Part shown: piece by piece, positions 8,349-15,751 of the stretch | Layout of the letters: every line of letters starts with the position of its first letter | How positions within the stretch are numbered: position 1 is the first letter of the stretch | Assembly (NCBI GenBank): GCA_028694155.1 | Contig: JAQUTY010000001.1 | Span: 248,001 to 312,000 of the forward strand | Length of the DNA stretch: 64,000 nt | Reading direction: 5' to 3' | Source of the DNA: Eubacteriales bacterium | Lineage (GTDB): Bacteria > Bacillota > Clostridia > Christensenellales > CAG-138 | Program-made: the position numbers and the translations under genes | Notes under the pieces: generated by a model | Told to the model about the DNA's origin: nothing | The model's database searches: none | The model's input: the letters and a program-made list of their open reading frames with translations, nothing else

Positions 8349-9508
8349 TATCCAATGATTTAATGATGCAGGAAATTAAGGCTCAATCTCAGCTTTTTGG
8401 TCTTTGCGCCACGGAGCTCATCGAACAAGCGCGTAAGCTCGTTCGAAAGTATGTCAGCGATAAGGTAAACCGTGTATATGTCACGGGCTGCGGCGATTCC
8501 TTCTTTGCAGGCATTGCTTGCAAAGAAACTTTCCTTCGCTTGGCAAACATTCGCTGTGAGGTCTATCAGGCGATGGAGTTTTCTCGCTATGTCTGTCCCA
8601 TTGAGGTCGACCAAAATGCGCTGGTGTTGTCCATATCCACCTCCGGAAAGGTCGCACGCACCTGTGAGGCGGCCATGCGTGCTCGCCAAAAGGGTGCTGT
8701 GTCCATAGCAGTAACAGGCAACGAGGGTACTCCCCTTGCCAAGGCATCGACCGCCGCCTTCACCGTGAACATTCCAAACGTCATCGGCATGGCTCCCGGA
8801 ACACGTTCCTACGCCGCCTCCCAGCTTTCACTTATCTGCATCGCTTTAGCGTTGGGTCAGGAGCGCAACGTCATCTCCTCGTCTGATGCGGCGAAGGTGC
8901 TTTCGGATATAGGCAGGATTGGCGATGCCATTTTGGCAACGGTTGATAAAGATATGCCGATTATTAGCAGCTATGTGGATCGCTACTGCGATGCAAGCTG
9001 CCCTCAGCGTGTGGACATCTTTCATGTGCTTGGCAATGGCCCAAACTCCGCAACGGCACAATTTGGCTCGATGAAGCTTCTTGAAAGCTGCAGCTTTTCC
9101 TCCATTCCAACAGGCATAGAGGAGTGGGCTCATTCCCAGTATTTTGTTGCCGATGCTCACTCGCATGTCATCTTCATTGCTCCAAAGGGTGCCTCAAGGG
9201 ACCGTGCTTTGGAGGTTTTACACGCAATCCCCGTGGTTGGCGCAACCTCCATCGTTATCTGTCCGCAGGACGATGAAAAGCTGTGTGCTGCGGCGGATGT
9301 GGCATTTCCCATCTGCCTTGATGGGGACGTCCCCGAATGGCTGTCACACCTTATCTATGCAGTCCCACTTGAGATGCTCTCAATGCTGCTGTCCAACAAG
9401 CTCCAGCGAGTCGGGCTGGACTTTGAAAAACGTCCGTGGCTCAAGGAAGAAAACTTCCGTCAGATATACGATTCTAAAATTACTCTCGATATGGAGGAAA
9501 GAAAATGA
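8345..9508 (+). CDS. SIS domain protein (phosphosugar isomerase/deaminase-like, AgaS/GlmS type)
   Basis: A 387-residue protein with two sugar isomerase (SIS) domains. The first contains VTGCGDSFFAG, then SISTSGKVARTCEAA, and the stretch SIAVTGNEGTPLA. The second contains LGNGPNSATAQFGSMKLLE and a conserved Glu region (GIEEWAHSQYF). Relatives isomerise or deaminate phosphosugars such as glucosamine-6-phosphate, fructoselysine-6-phosphate or tagatose derivatives. The ATG at 8345 overlaps the kinase stop and is preceded by AAAGGAG. It probably acts on the product of the kinase encoded just upstream, but this is inferred from context only. Confidence 0.88.
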   Translation: MISNDLMMQEIKAQSQLFGLCATELIEQARKLVRKYVSDKVNRVYVTGCGDSFFAGIACKETFLRLANIRCEVYQAMEFSRYVCPIEVDQNALVLSISTSGKVARTCEAAMRARQKGAVSIAVTGNEGTPLAKASTAAFTVNIPNVIGMAPGTRSYAASQLSLICIALALGQERNVISSSDAAKVLSDIGRIGDAILATVDKDMPIISSYVDRYCDASCPQRVDIFHVLGNGPNSATAQFGSMKLLESCSFSSIPTGIEEWAHSQYFVADAHSHVIFIAPKGASRDRALEVLHAIPVVGATSIVICPQDDEKLCAAADVAFPICLDGDVPEWLSHLIYAVPLEMLSMLLSNKLQRVGLDFEKRPWLKEENFRQIYDSKITLDMEERK

Positions 9509-10278
9509 AGCATCTTTGTGCTGTTTTAGGGTTGATGCCCCTTCCTGCTACCCTGCGCTATGACGGCAGTCCCCTCTCCCGTATCCGTGCGCAAGCCGTT
9601 TGTGATGCAAAGGCGATGTATTCTGCAGGCATTCGTGACATTATGGTACAGAATATCGGGGATTTGCCAATGCTTCAGAATGTATCTGTTGATACCGTTG
9701 CCAGCATGACGATGATATGCACCGCCGTTCGTGATGCACTTCCTGCGGACTGCAAAATGGGTATCAGCGTTCTGATGAACGACGGAGCTGCCGCACTTGC
9801 CATTGCCGAGGCGGTGGGCGCAGACTATATACGCACAAAAATTTATGTTGGCGCAATGATTGGCGCATCGGGCATTGAGTATGGCTGCATGGACTCCGTG
9901 CTTGCCCTAAAGCTCAAGCTGAACTCAAAGGTTAAAATATGGACGGACGTGCATGACCGAACCGGTACTCCCCTTGCCAACGTGACCCTTCACGATGCTT
10001 GCGAGCAGGCAATCTACAAGGGGCTATGCGATGTTCTTATCATCACCGGCAAGAACCCAGATGAATCGCTCTTTATGATTGACCAAGTTAAGGCGGACTT
10101 CCCCAACGTCCCCGTCTACCTTGGCGGCGGCGCAAAGCCCGACAATCTTGCGCTCAATCTTAGGCATTGTGATGGCGTGATAGTCGGTTCCTATCTCAAA
10201 ACAGATGGCGTAATTGATCATCCGCTTGACCCCCAACGCATGAGCGCATTTGTGGGCGCATGGAATGAATTGAATTAG
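9505..10278 (+). CDS. BtpA/SgcQ family TIM-barrel protein
   Basis: A 257-residue protein of the BtpA/SgcQ family. Visible family features are the start GLMPLPATLRYDG, the early block AKAMYSAGIRDIMVQNIGDLPM, the middle block DYIRTKIYVGAMIGASGI, DVHDRTG, and the phosphate-binding-like loop CDGVIVGSYLKTDG. BtpA was named for an effect on photosystem I in cyanobacteria, and SgcQ lies in an enterobacterial sugar cluster; no reaction is firmly established for the family to my knowledge. The start overlaps the SIS stop (ATGA). Operon context suggests an aldolase- or lyase-like step on a phosphorylated intermediate, which is inference. Confidence 0.85.
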   Translation: MKHLCAVLGLMPLPATLRYDGSPLSRIRAQAVCDAKAMYSAGIRDIMVQNIGDLPMLQNVSVDTVASMTMICTAVRDALPADCKMGISVLMNDGAAALAIAEAVGADYIRTKIYVGAMIGASGIEYGCMDSVLALKLKLNSKVKIWTDVHDRTGTPLANVTLHDACEQAIYKGLCDVLIITGKNPDESLFMIDQVKADFPNVPVYLGGGAKPDNLALNLRHCDGVIVGSYLKTDGVIDHPLDPQRMSAFVGAWNELN

Positions 10279-10413
10279 TACGCTCTTTGTTTTGTGTTTT
10301 CTCGTTTTCTCACCGAGGCGAACAATGGCAGGTCGCCCGCAGTCTGTGCGCTTGTTGCAAACCTTCTGAGCTTATTCATAGGAGGCGCGCTGATGACCTA
10401 TTTCCCCCTCTAA
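10279..10413 (+). pseudogene. Possible remnant of a membrane protein gene, in frame after the BtpA stop
   Basis: After the TAG of the BtpA gene the same frame stays open for 44 codons to a TAA at 10411-10413. It encodes a hydrophobic stretch (cores ALVANLLSLFIGGALM and YALCFVFS). There is no start codon with a ribosome site in this frame, so it is not a working gene by itself. It may be the decayed C-terminus of a transporter, or chance. The rest of the gap to 10426 shows nothing. Confidence 0.3.
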
Positions 10414-10426
10414 CCGAATTGTTGCG

Positions 10427-11746
10427 TCACACCTGTAAAAGCAGAAACGCCATGTATAGCGGCAGTGTCAATATGCTGCCTGACCGACCTATATTATAGT
10501 CACCCAGTTTTATTGCGCCATCAACGTGATACTTGTCCGGATGGCTCAATATTGTTTTTGTGCTCTTAATGTTTCCGCTGGAAGCCTTCACCTCAATGGG
10601 TGTACACTCTCCTTTATAGCGAATGACAAAATCCACCTCTAGCCCTGAATCTTTACTGAAGTAGTACAATTTTCGTCCCATTTTTGAAAAAATATCTGCA
10701 ACTAGATTCTCAAATATCGCCCCCTTGTACATGTACAGATTGCCCTGCAATACATCATACTGAGTTCCATCCTCAAGCATACTGATAAACAGTCCGGTAT
10801 CACTCATGTAAACCTTGAAAGAGTCCTTAATGGAATTTCCGTCCAGCGGAAGCTCCGTTGTCAATAGATTGTAGCATCTTTGGATAATTCCTGCGTCCTC
10901 TATCCATTGCAAACTTCCCGCATACCTTGACGCAGTAGAGTGCTTTTTCACCACCGAGTACTGGAATTTCTTGTTCTCTTTGCTTAGCTGCTTGGGAATG
11001 GATTGGAAGCATTCCTTTATGTGCGGCTTGTCCGCTTTTTCTGCATACTTGACCATATCATCCTCATAAGAACGTATGATGTCCCTTTGTATACGCAAAA
11101 CTTCGTCCATCTGCTTGGATTTTACAAACGTCCAAACCGCCTCGGGCATTCCCCCCACTACTGTATATTGAAGTAATAACTGTCTCAGTCTTTCATGGAG
11201 CGCATCCGCAATCGGTCTTTCTGCCGCTAATGCTTCCCTTAGGCTGTCAATTATCTGTTTTGAGATGTCATTTGCCCATAAGAATTCTTCAAAGTCAAGA
11301 GGGTGCATCTCCACAATCGTTTCCGAACCGACAGGCACCGACTTAGGCTCCTTGCCGTATCCCTTCACGCCAAGCAGCGATCCGGTTCCAATAACATCAA
11401 AGCGACCGTCATTGTGAAAGAACTTTAGAGCAGTCCTAGCTTCGGGGCATTCTTGGATTTCATCGAGTATCAGTATCGTCTTTCCCGTTTCAAACACCGC
11501 ATCCTTACCTAATAGTGCGGACAGCAGCATGATGATGTGATCAATCTGGAGCGAGCCGGAGAAAACCGAGGCGTAATCGGGATTTTCATAAAAATTAAGG
11601 TACACAACATGTTCGTAATTAGTATCCGCAAATTGCCGTACTGAGTATGTCTTGCCACACTGCCTGCATCCCTTGACTATCAACGGCTTGCGAGTTGCGC
11701 TCTGTTTCCACTCTAATAACGTCTGCGTGATCTTGCGTTCTAGCAT
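10427..11746 (-). CDS. AAA family ATPase with DUF4143 (AAA_14) domain
   Basis: A 439-residue cytoplasmic ATPase of the AAA_14/DUF4143 family. The P-loop is GCRQCGKTYSVRQF near residues 26-39 and Walker B is ILILDEIQECPEA. The C-terminal DUF4143 part begins around KKHSTASRYAGSL and ends with a nuclease-like core (SGLEVDFV and CTPIEVKAS) resembling PD-(D/E)xK folds. The family is widespread and often mobile, and its role is unclear. The ATG at 11746 follows GGAGGTG; the open frame starts five codons earlier. It is a single-gene unit with its own promoter, which overlaps a 14-bp palindrome. Confidence 0.9.
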   Translation of the reverse strand: MLERKITQTLLEWKQSATRKPLIVKGCRQCGKTYSVRQFADTNYEHVVYLNFYENPDYASVFSGSLQIDHIIMLLSALLGKDAVFETGKTILILDEIQECPEARTALKFFHNDGRFDVIGTGSLLGVKGYGKEPKSVPVGSETIVEMHPLDFEEFLWANDISKQIIDSLREALAAERPIADALHERLRQLLLQYTVVGGMPEAVWTFVKSKQMDEVLRIQRDIIRSYEDDMVKYAEKADKPHIKECFQSIPKQLSKENKKFQYSVVKKHSTASRYAGSLQWIEDAGIIQRCYNLLTTELPLDGNSIKDSFKVYMSDTGLFISMLEDGTQYDVLQGNLYMYKGAIFENLVADIFSKMGRKLYYFSKDSGLEVDFVIRYKGECTPIEVKASSGNIKSTKTILSHPDKYHVDGAIKLGDYNIGRSGSILTLPLYMAFLLLQV

Positions 11747-11775
11747 ATTTTTCACCTCCAATGATGTTTCCTCTG

Positions 11776-11806
11776 ATAGTGTACACTATTCTTTTGACTT
11801 TTTCAA
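11776..11806 (-). promoter_or_regulatory. Promoter of the AAA/DUF4143 gene overlapping a 14-bp palindrome
   Basis: On the minus strand TTGAAA (11801-11806) is followed after 17 bp by TACACT (11778-11783). The -10 box lies inside the perfect palindrome ATAGTGTACACTAT (11776-11789), a good candidate operator. Confidence 0.5.
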
Positions 11807-11827
11807 GCGACTTTTTTGAGTTTAATA

Positions 11828-11914
11828 AACTTTTTCAAGGGAGTTTTGTCGGATTTTGACAACTTTTTCAAGGGAGTTTTGTCGGATTCGATAAACTTTT
11901 TCAAGGGAGTTTTG
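11828..11914. repeat. 33-bp tandem direct repeat, 2.6 copies
   Basis: Three copies of AACTTTTTCAAGGGAGTTTT start at 11828, 11861 and 11894, a strict 33-bp period. The core is identical in each copy and the 3' third varies in its last bases. In one minus-strand frame each unit encodes an 11-residue block with KTPLKK, but that frame has no credible start or homologue. The remaining gap from 11747 to 12112 holds the AAA gene promoter and otherwise nothing recognisable. Confidence 0.85.
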
Positions 11915-12112
11915 CGTACTGCCCACTTTTGTGGCATCATCGTCTCTATCAAGGCGGCGCATTTGACAAACGAGTATGCACAAGCATAGTATTGTGCTTG
12001 CTGTTCGCCTTGACCTAATTTGCCGTCAAATAATGTCCCCCCCACTGGACAATCAAATCGGAATCTATTCCATTATTGCGCAAACGATTAAAACTATTGC
12101 TCGTTTCATAGC

Positions 12113-13033
12113 TCAATTCCACTCTTTCAAGATGAACTTCTTTCGGCTGCTTTCACATTCCTTGACTATCCCACTCTTTGCAGCAATGTCATAGCCGTGC
12201 ATTGCGCCCTTAATTAAGTGCAGCTCTGCGCTGACACCCTCATGACGTAAACGCTGGGCATAGAGAATACCATCGTCACGCAGGCAGTCAAATTCCGCCA
12301 CCTCGATATAGGCATGAGGCAGTCCCCCAAGCGTGCTTGCCTCCATTGGCGAAAAATAGGGCAGCAGCTTTGGGTCAAGCTCGTGAACATATGCCTTTAA
12401 GTATTTGTACATATCTTTGGTGTTGCACATGGGAGTATCGGTAAACTCGCTCATGCTCTGTGTATTGAGCCGTCTGTCAACAAACGGGTACATGAGCATC
12501 TGGGCGCAGGGCAACTGAATTTGTTCGTCCCGTGCCATCATGCTCACAACTGCCGCAAGGTTTGCTCCTGCGCTGTCGCCATAGAGTATAATCCGCCTTG
12601 GGTCAATGTTGAGTTCGTCCGCATTTTTTAGCACCCATTTATACACGGCATAGCAGTCGAAGGGAGCGCACGGAAATCTGTGCAGCGGTGCAAGCCGGTA
12701 ATCAACGAACAGCGTTTTGCATTTAAGCTCTGATGCAAAGCGTCTTGCCAGCCAGAAATTATGCGGTGCAGCCTCGAAAATGAAGCCGCCACCGTGAAAA
12801 AAGATGATGCAGCCGCCGTCAGAGCCTGCCTTGGGTGTGTATTCAAGCACCCTAATCTTGGCTCCGTCCACCGCAACACGACGCTTTTTGAGCCTAACGT
12901 GTCGCCCACTCCACTGGAGAACGTATAACAGCTTCATTAACCATTGGGTCAGAGGAGCAAGAGCAGGCACAACAGGCGTGTGCAGGTGCGAATATGCTCT
13001 TAGCTCCTTGTCATACTCATACTTCTTTTTCAT
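12113..13033 (-). CDS. Alpha/beta hydrolase, esterase/lipase of the HSL (fold-3) family
   Basis: A 306-residue hydrolase. The oxyanion-hole motif HGGGF lies in IIFFHGGGFIFEA, the nucleophile elbow is GDSAG in LYGDSAGANLAA, and the likely acid and base are in VAEFDCLRDD and KGAMHGYD. This set is typical of hormone-sensitive-lipase-like esterases acting on small acyl esters. No signal peptide is seen, so it is cytoplasmic. It is the last gene of a minus-strand operon starting at 15610, 28 bp after a methyltransferase stop. Confidence 0.9.
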   Translation of the reverse strand: MKKKYEYDKELRAYSHLHTPVVPALAPLTQWLMKLLYVLQWSGRHVRLKKRRVAVDGAKIRVLEYTPKAGSDGGCIIFFHGGGFIFEAAPHNFWLARRFASELKCKTLFVDYRLAPLHRFPCAPFDCYAVYKWVLKNADELNIDPRRIILYGDSAGANLAAVVSMMARDEQIQLPCAQMLMYPFVDRRLNTQSMSEFTDTPMCNTKDMYKYLKAYVHELDPKLLPYFSPMEASTLGGLPHAYIEVAEFDCLRDDGILYAQRLRHEGVSAELHLIKGAMHGYDIAAKSGIVKECESSRKKFILKEWN

Positions 13034-13061
13034 CGCTGCCTCTTGTGTCCTTATCGCTTTG

Positions 13062-13778
13062 CTACTTCTTTTGAAGCACTATTTTGATGAAGTTGAGATA
13101 CTTTCCTGCCCCTGCCTCCATTGATTTTCTATCGCCGATGGCATATTCGTTATCCTGCTTGAGCCAGTCCGCCCAAACCTCCTCATTGCTCTCCATCTGT
13201 GAGACTTCAAGTACCTTGACACCCCTGCACTTGCCCACTATTCCACGCCAGTATTCAACATCGTGCATATAATCCATCTGCTCCGGCGTCCACGAGAGCA
13301 GCAGCTCCTTTGGCAGATTATCGTGGCAGTCCTTTTTCATTCCCGGAACCGTCACATACACATAGCCGCCGGGCTTTAGGCAATCAAGCAGGCACCTATC
13401 CAGATATTCCTCGTCACGCCCGAAATAGTTGTAGGAATCCGTGCTGACAACCGCATCAAAAAAGTCCTTCTCAAAGGGCAGCTCGGTAGCGTCCGCCTTC
13501 ACCGGAATGAGCCTGTCGGAGGGTACGCCCATTTGGTCAAAGAATTTTTGATTCTCCTTTGGATCGCTCCAAAGGTCGGCGGCATATACCAAAAAGCCAT
13601 ACGCCTTTGCCAAAAACACCGAGGTCAACCCCTGTCCGCTTCCAAGGTCGAGCACTCTTGCGCCCTTTTTAATTCGATTGTTCAGCAGCAGCTCCTCCGT
13701 CAGCTTCAAAGGGTGCGGCCCCATAATCTTTGCATTTAGTTCGTCCGTGTAAAACGGCTCAGTCAATGGATATTTCAT
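13062..13778 (-). CDS. Class I SAM-dependent methyltransferase (second of two in operon)
   Basis: A 238-residue methyltransferase. The SAM-binding motif I is VLDLGSGQGLTSVFLA around residues 42-57, followed by an acidic residue after strand 2 (VYAADLW). Motif IV-like DFFDAVVSTDSYNYFG and the post-motif CLKPGGYVYVTVPG complete the fold. The acceptor substrate is not predictable. Its ATG overlaps the stop of the DUF1284 gene (ATGA), so it is translationally coupled to it. Confidence 0.87.
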   Translation of the reverse strand: MKYPLTEPFYTDELNAKIMGPHPLKLTEELLLNNRIKKGARVLDLGSGQGLTSVFLAKAYGFLVYAADLWSDPKENQKFFDQMGVPSDRLIPVKADATELPFEKDFFDAVVSTDSYNYFGRDEEYLDRCLLDCLKPGGYVYVTVPGMKKDCHDNLPKELLLSWTPEQMDYMHDVEYWRGIVGKCRGVKVLEVSQMESNEEVWADWLKQDNEYAIGDRKSMEAGAGKYLNFIKIVLQKK

Positions 13779-14161
13779 TCTTTCTCCCTTTCATTCGCTT
13801 CTTTACATATTTCATACCACTGGCAATCGTGGCATATCTTGGATAGCTTTCCGCTTGTTAGAATTTCACTTTCTATCTTTGGCTCAACGCAAGCATAATC
13901 TACGCAGTCGCCCGTTGAAATGCCAAGTAGTGACCTCACCTGTCCATCGTACCTGTTTACCTTCTCGCTGGTAGAACAAATTCCGTTTCTGTTGTGCGGA
14001 CAGCATTGGCACACATCGTCTGCGCCGTCAGTAATCGTTATGCTTTCCCCATGTCCAACAGCTGCCCAAATACCGTCCATATTTTCAACGAACTCGGCGC
14101 TATAGCCCTTTCCAACATAGAAATGAAGGCAGACTAAATGATGCGGTCTTAGTCTCAACAT
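13775..14161 (-). CDS. DUF1284 domain-containing cysteine-rich protein
   Basis: A 128-residue protein of the DUF1284 family. It begins LRLRPHHLVCLHFYVGKGYS, the family hallmark, and carries about eight further cysteines in CxxC-like pairs (CQCCPHN, CSTS, CVDYAC and CHDCQWYEIC), which suggests a metal or Fe-S site. No function is known to me. The ATG at 14161 is supported by a G-rich ribosome site and overlaps the previous methyltransferase stop by 7 bp; the open frame further upstream lacks family similarity. It is sandwiched between two methyltransferases. Confidence 0.85.
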   Translation of the reverse strand: MLRLRPHHLVCLHFYVGKGYSAEFVENMDGIWAAVGHGESITITDGADDVCQCCPHNRNGICSTSEKVNRYDGQVRSLLGISTGDCVDYACVEPKIESEILTSGKLSKICHDCQWYEICKEANEREKE

Positions 14162-15036
14162 ATGTCCCCCTTGGGCTTGTTTGCCACCATGCAGAGTGTT
14201 TCCCCCTCGCCCGAATAGCTTTTTCCGCAAACATCATCGAACAAGCGAACAGTCTCAAAGCCGAAAGACTCTATCTGACGCATCAAACTGGCTTTAGTAT
14301 AAGTAGTATCCCATGTCAGATATTCAACAACGCCGTCCTTTGACAGCACTATATCCCTATCGGCACGGACTGTTCCGTCCTCATACAGGTATGTAGCGTT
14401 GAAATGCAAGTGCGCATCGGGTCGCCAAAAGCCTCCGTTGGGGTACGCCTGCCATGAACTGCTCTGACCCATATTCTCGTATTTTTTGGGGGTAAACACG
14501 TCAAAGATAAACAGTCCATCGGGCTTTAGAGCGTTCAGCACCCGTGTTGCAAGCTGCTTCCTTTCATCGGCGGTGAGTGCAGCATAGTCGCAATAAATCA
14601 TGATAACAGCATCGAATTGCTCGCAAAAATCCATCTCTAAATAATTCTTGCATATATAATTGGTGCATGAATCCACCGAACGTGCGTACTCGATTGATCG
14701 CTTTGAAAAATCCATGCCTGTAACAACATAGTCTTTTTGAGACAGCGGCTTGCAATACAAGCCCGGTCCACAGCCAATATCCAGCACACTTGCCCCAGAG
14801 GGGATAAGCTCCCCTAGCCACTCCACTGAGTCGGAGATAGTCTGCGGTCGGCGGCTTGCAGCATCAGTATTGGGGTTAAGGTGCGTTTCCAACATGCACT
14901 TTGAAATGTATTCATCCGTCCAGAACTGTTCCGTGCTTCTTGAATATAGCTTGGGCTTTTTTGCCATCTCCATCAAGCGTTCAAATATTTGGCTCTCATG
15001 CGGACTCGCTATACTGTCAGTTCGGTTCATCGCCAT
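14155..15036 (-). CDS. Class I SAM-dependent methyltransferase (first of two in operon)
   Basis: A 293-residue methyltransferase with motif I VLDIGCGPGLYCKPL near residue 86, an acid after strand 2 (VTGMDFSKRSIEYA), YCDYAAL as motif IV and LKPDGLFIFDVF after it. The second half (residues 190-290) includes aromatic strands with YLTWDTTYT, usual for small-molecule methyltransferases. It overlaps the FMN-reductase stop by 20 bp. The ATG at 15030 is an alternative start with AAGG at better spacing. It shares little sequence with the other methyltransferase beyond the fold. Confidence 0.87.
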   Translation of the reverse strand: MAMNRTDSIASPHESQIFERLMEMAKKPKLYSRSTEQFWTDEYISKCMLETHLNPNTDAASRRPQTISDSVEWLGELIPSGASVLDIGCGPGLYCKPLSQKDYVVTGMDFSKRSIEYARSVDSCTNYICKNYLEMDFCEQFDAVIMIYCDYAALTADERKQLATRVLNALKPDGLFIFDVFTPKKYENMGQSSSWQAYPNGGFWRPDAHLHFNATYLYEDGTVRADRDIVLSKDGVVEYLTWDTTYTKASLMRQIESFGFETVRLFDDVCGKSYSGEGETLCMVANKPKGDIC

Positions 15037-15610
15037 CCTTCACCCTTTCCATAATTACTCTTGCAAACTCCCGTGCCTTATTGATAGCCATTGGTGTTTG
15101 AAATGATTTAAGGTCGTCCTCGTCACGCTCGGAAATCATGCCTACATACTTTAGGTTCGAGTGAGCGCACAGCCTGATAACTCCTGTTTCAAAGGGTTCG
15201 GTGGCGTATGCACCCTCGTAACCGTGCGTTGCAATCACGCCCACGCTTTTACCTGCCCAAAGCGAACCGGTTGCACTTCCGTAGAACTTGTTCAGTCCGT
15301 AGTGCCTGTCAAGTACAGACTTTAAGTTGCTGGGACAGTACCAAGAATATATCGGCGCAGCAAGGACAATGCAGTCTGCCCAAAGTATATCCTCAACTAT
15401 CGAATACATATCATCATGCTGCACGCAGCCGTATTCGCCCTGCACATTCTGGCAGGCGTAGCAGCCCCTACAGGCGTGAATGTCTCTATCCGCTACTGTC
15501 ACATATCTAACAGAAGCTCCGCACGCCTCCAGCTCGCTTATAAATGGCTTTACAAGCTCGGCGGTGTTGCCCTTCAATCTGGGACTGCCCATCAAAATCA
15601 ATACCTTCAT
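15017..15610 (-). CDS. NADPH-dependent FMN reductase-like flavoprotein (NAD(P)H oxidoreductase)
   Basis: A 197-residue flavodoxin-fold protein. GSPRLKGNT at residues 8-16 is the FMN phosphate loop, and the cysteine cluster CRGCYACQ with a following Cys is typical of the iron-sulfur flavoprotein/IsuA-related branch, which may carry a 4Fe-4S cluster. The block LAAPIYSWYCPSNLKSVLDR is also family-like. GAGGAG precedes the ATG at 15610. It is the first gene of the five-gene operon that ends with the esterase, and could supply electrons for a redox step. Confidence 0.87.
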   Translation of the reverse strand: MKVLILMGSPRLKGNTAELVKPFISELEACGASVRYVTVADRDIHACRGCYACQNVQGEYGCVQHDDMYSIVEDILWADCIVLAAPIYSWYCPSNLKSVLDRHYGLNKFYGSATGSLWAGKSVGVIATHGYEGAYATEPFETGVIRLCAHSNLKYVGMISERDEDDLKSFQTPMAINKAREFARVIMERVKDGDEPN

Positions 15611-15638
15611 GTTCTGCTCCTCAAACTTACTTGTGTAC

Positions 15639-15667
15639 ATTTTACAGCATTCTTGCGATTTGTTCAA
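15639..15667 (-). promoter_or_regulatory. Predicted promoter of the flavoprotein-methyltransferase operon
   Basis: On the minus strand TTGAAC (15662-15667) is followed after 17 bp by TAAAAT (15639-15644), about 29 bp upstream of the ATG. It is divergent from the SpoIID-gene promoter. Confidence 0.6.
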
Positions 15668-15716
15668 GTGGCATATAAAGCATCAAGCTCGCAAAATGGT
15701 TGATTTTCGTACAGGC

Positions 15717-15745
15717 TTGTCATTTTGCACGATTTGTCGTATCAT
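15717..15745 (+). promoter_or_regulatory. Predicted leaderless promoter of the SpoIID-domain gene
   Basis: TTGTCA (15717-15722) is followed after 17 bp by TATCAT (15740-15745). Six bases separate the -10 box from the ATG at 15752, so transcription would start at or next to the start codon. No Shine-Dalgarno sequence is possible on such an mRNA. Confidence 0.5.
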
Positions 15746-15751
15746 GTAGGA

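Noticed and set aside
10427..11746. AAA/DUF4143 gene as part of a toxin-antitoxin or defence system
   Set aside because: No partner gene is adjacent and the family is not specific to defence.
11828..11914. Possible CRISPR array
   Set aside because: The units are directly adjacent with no unique spacers and there are no cas genes.
11803..12045. An 80-codon minus-strand frame with KTPLKK repeats
   Set aside because: It is created by the 33-bp tandem repeat. There is no ribosome site and no domain, so I report the DNA repeat only.
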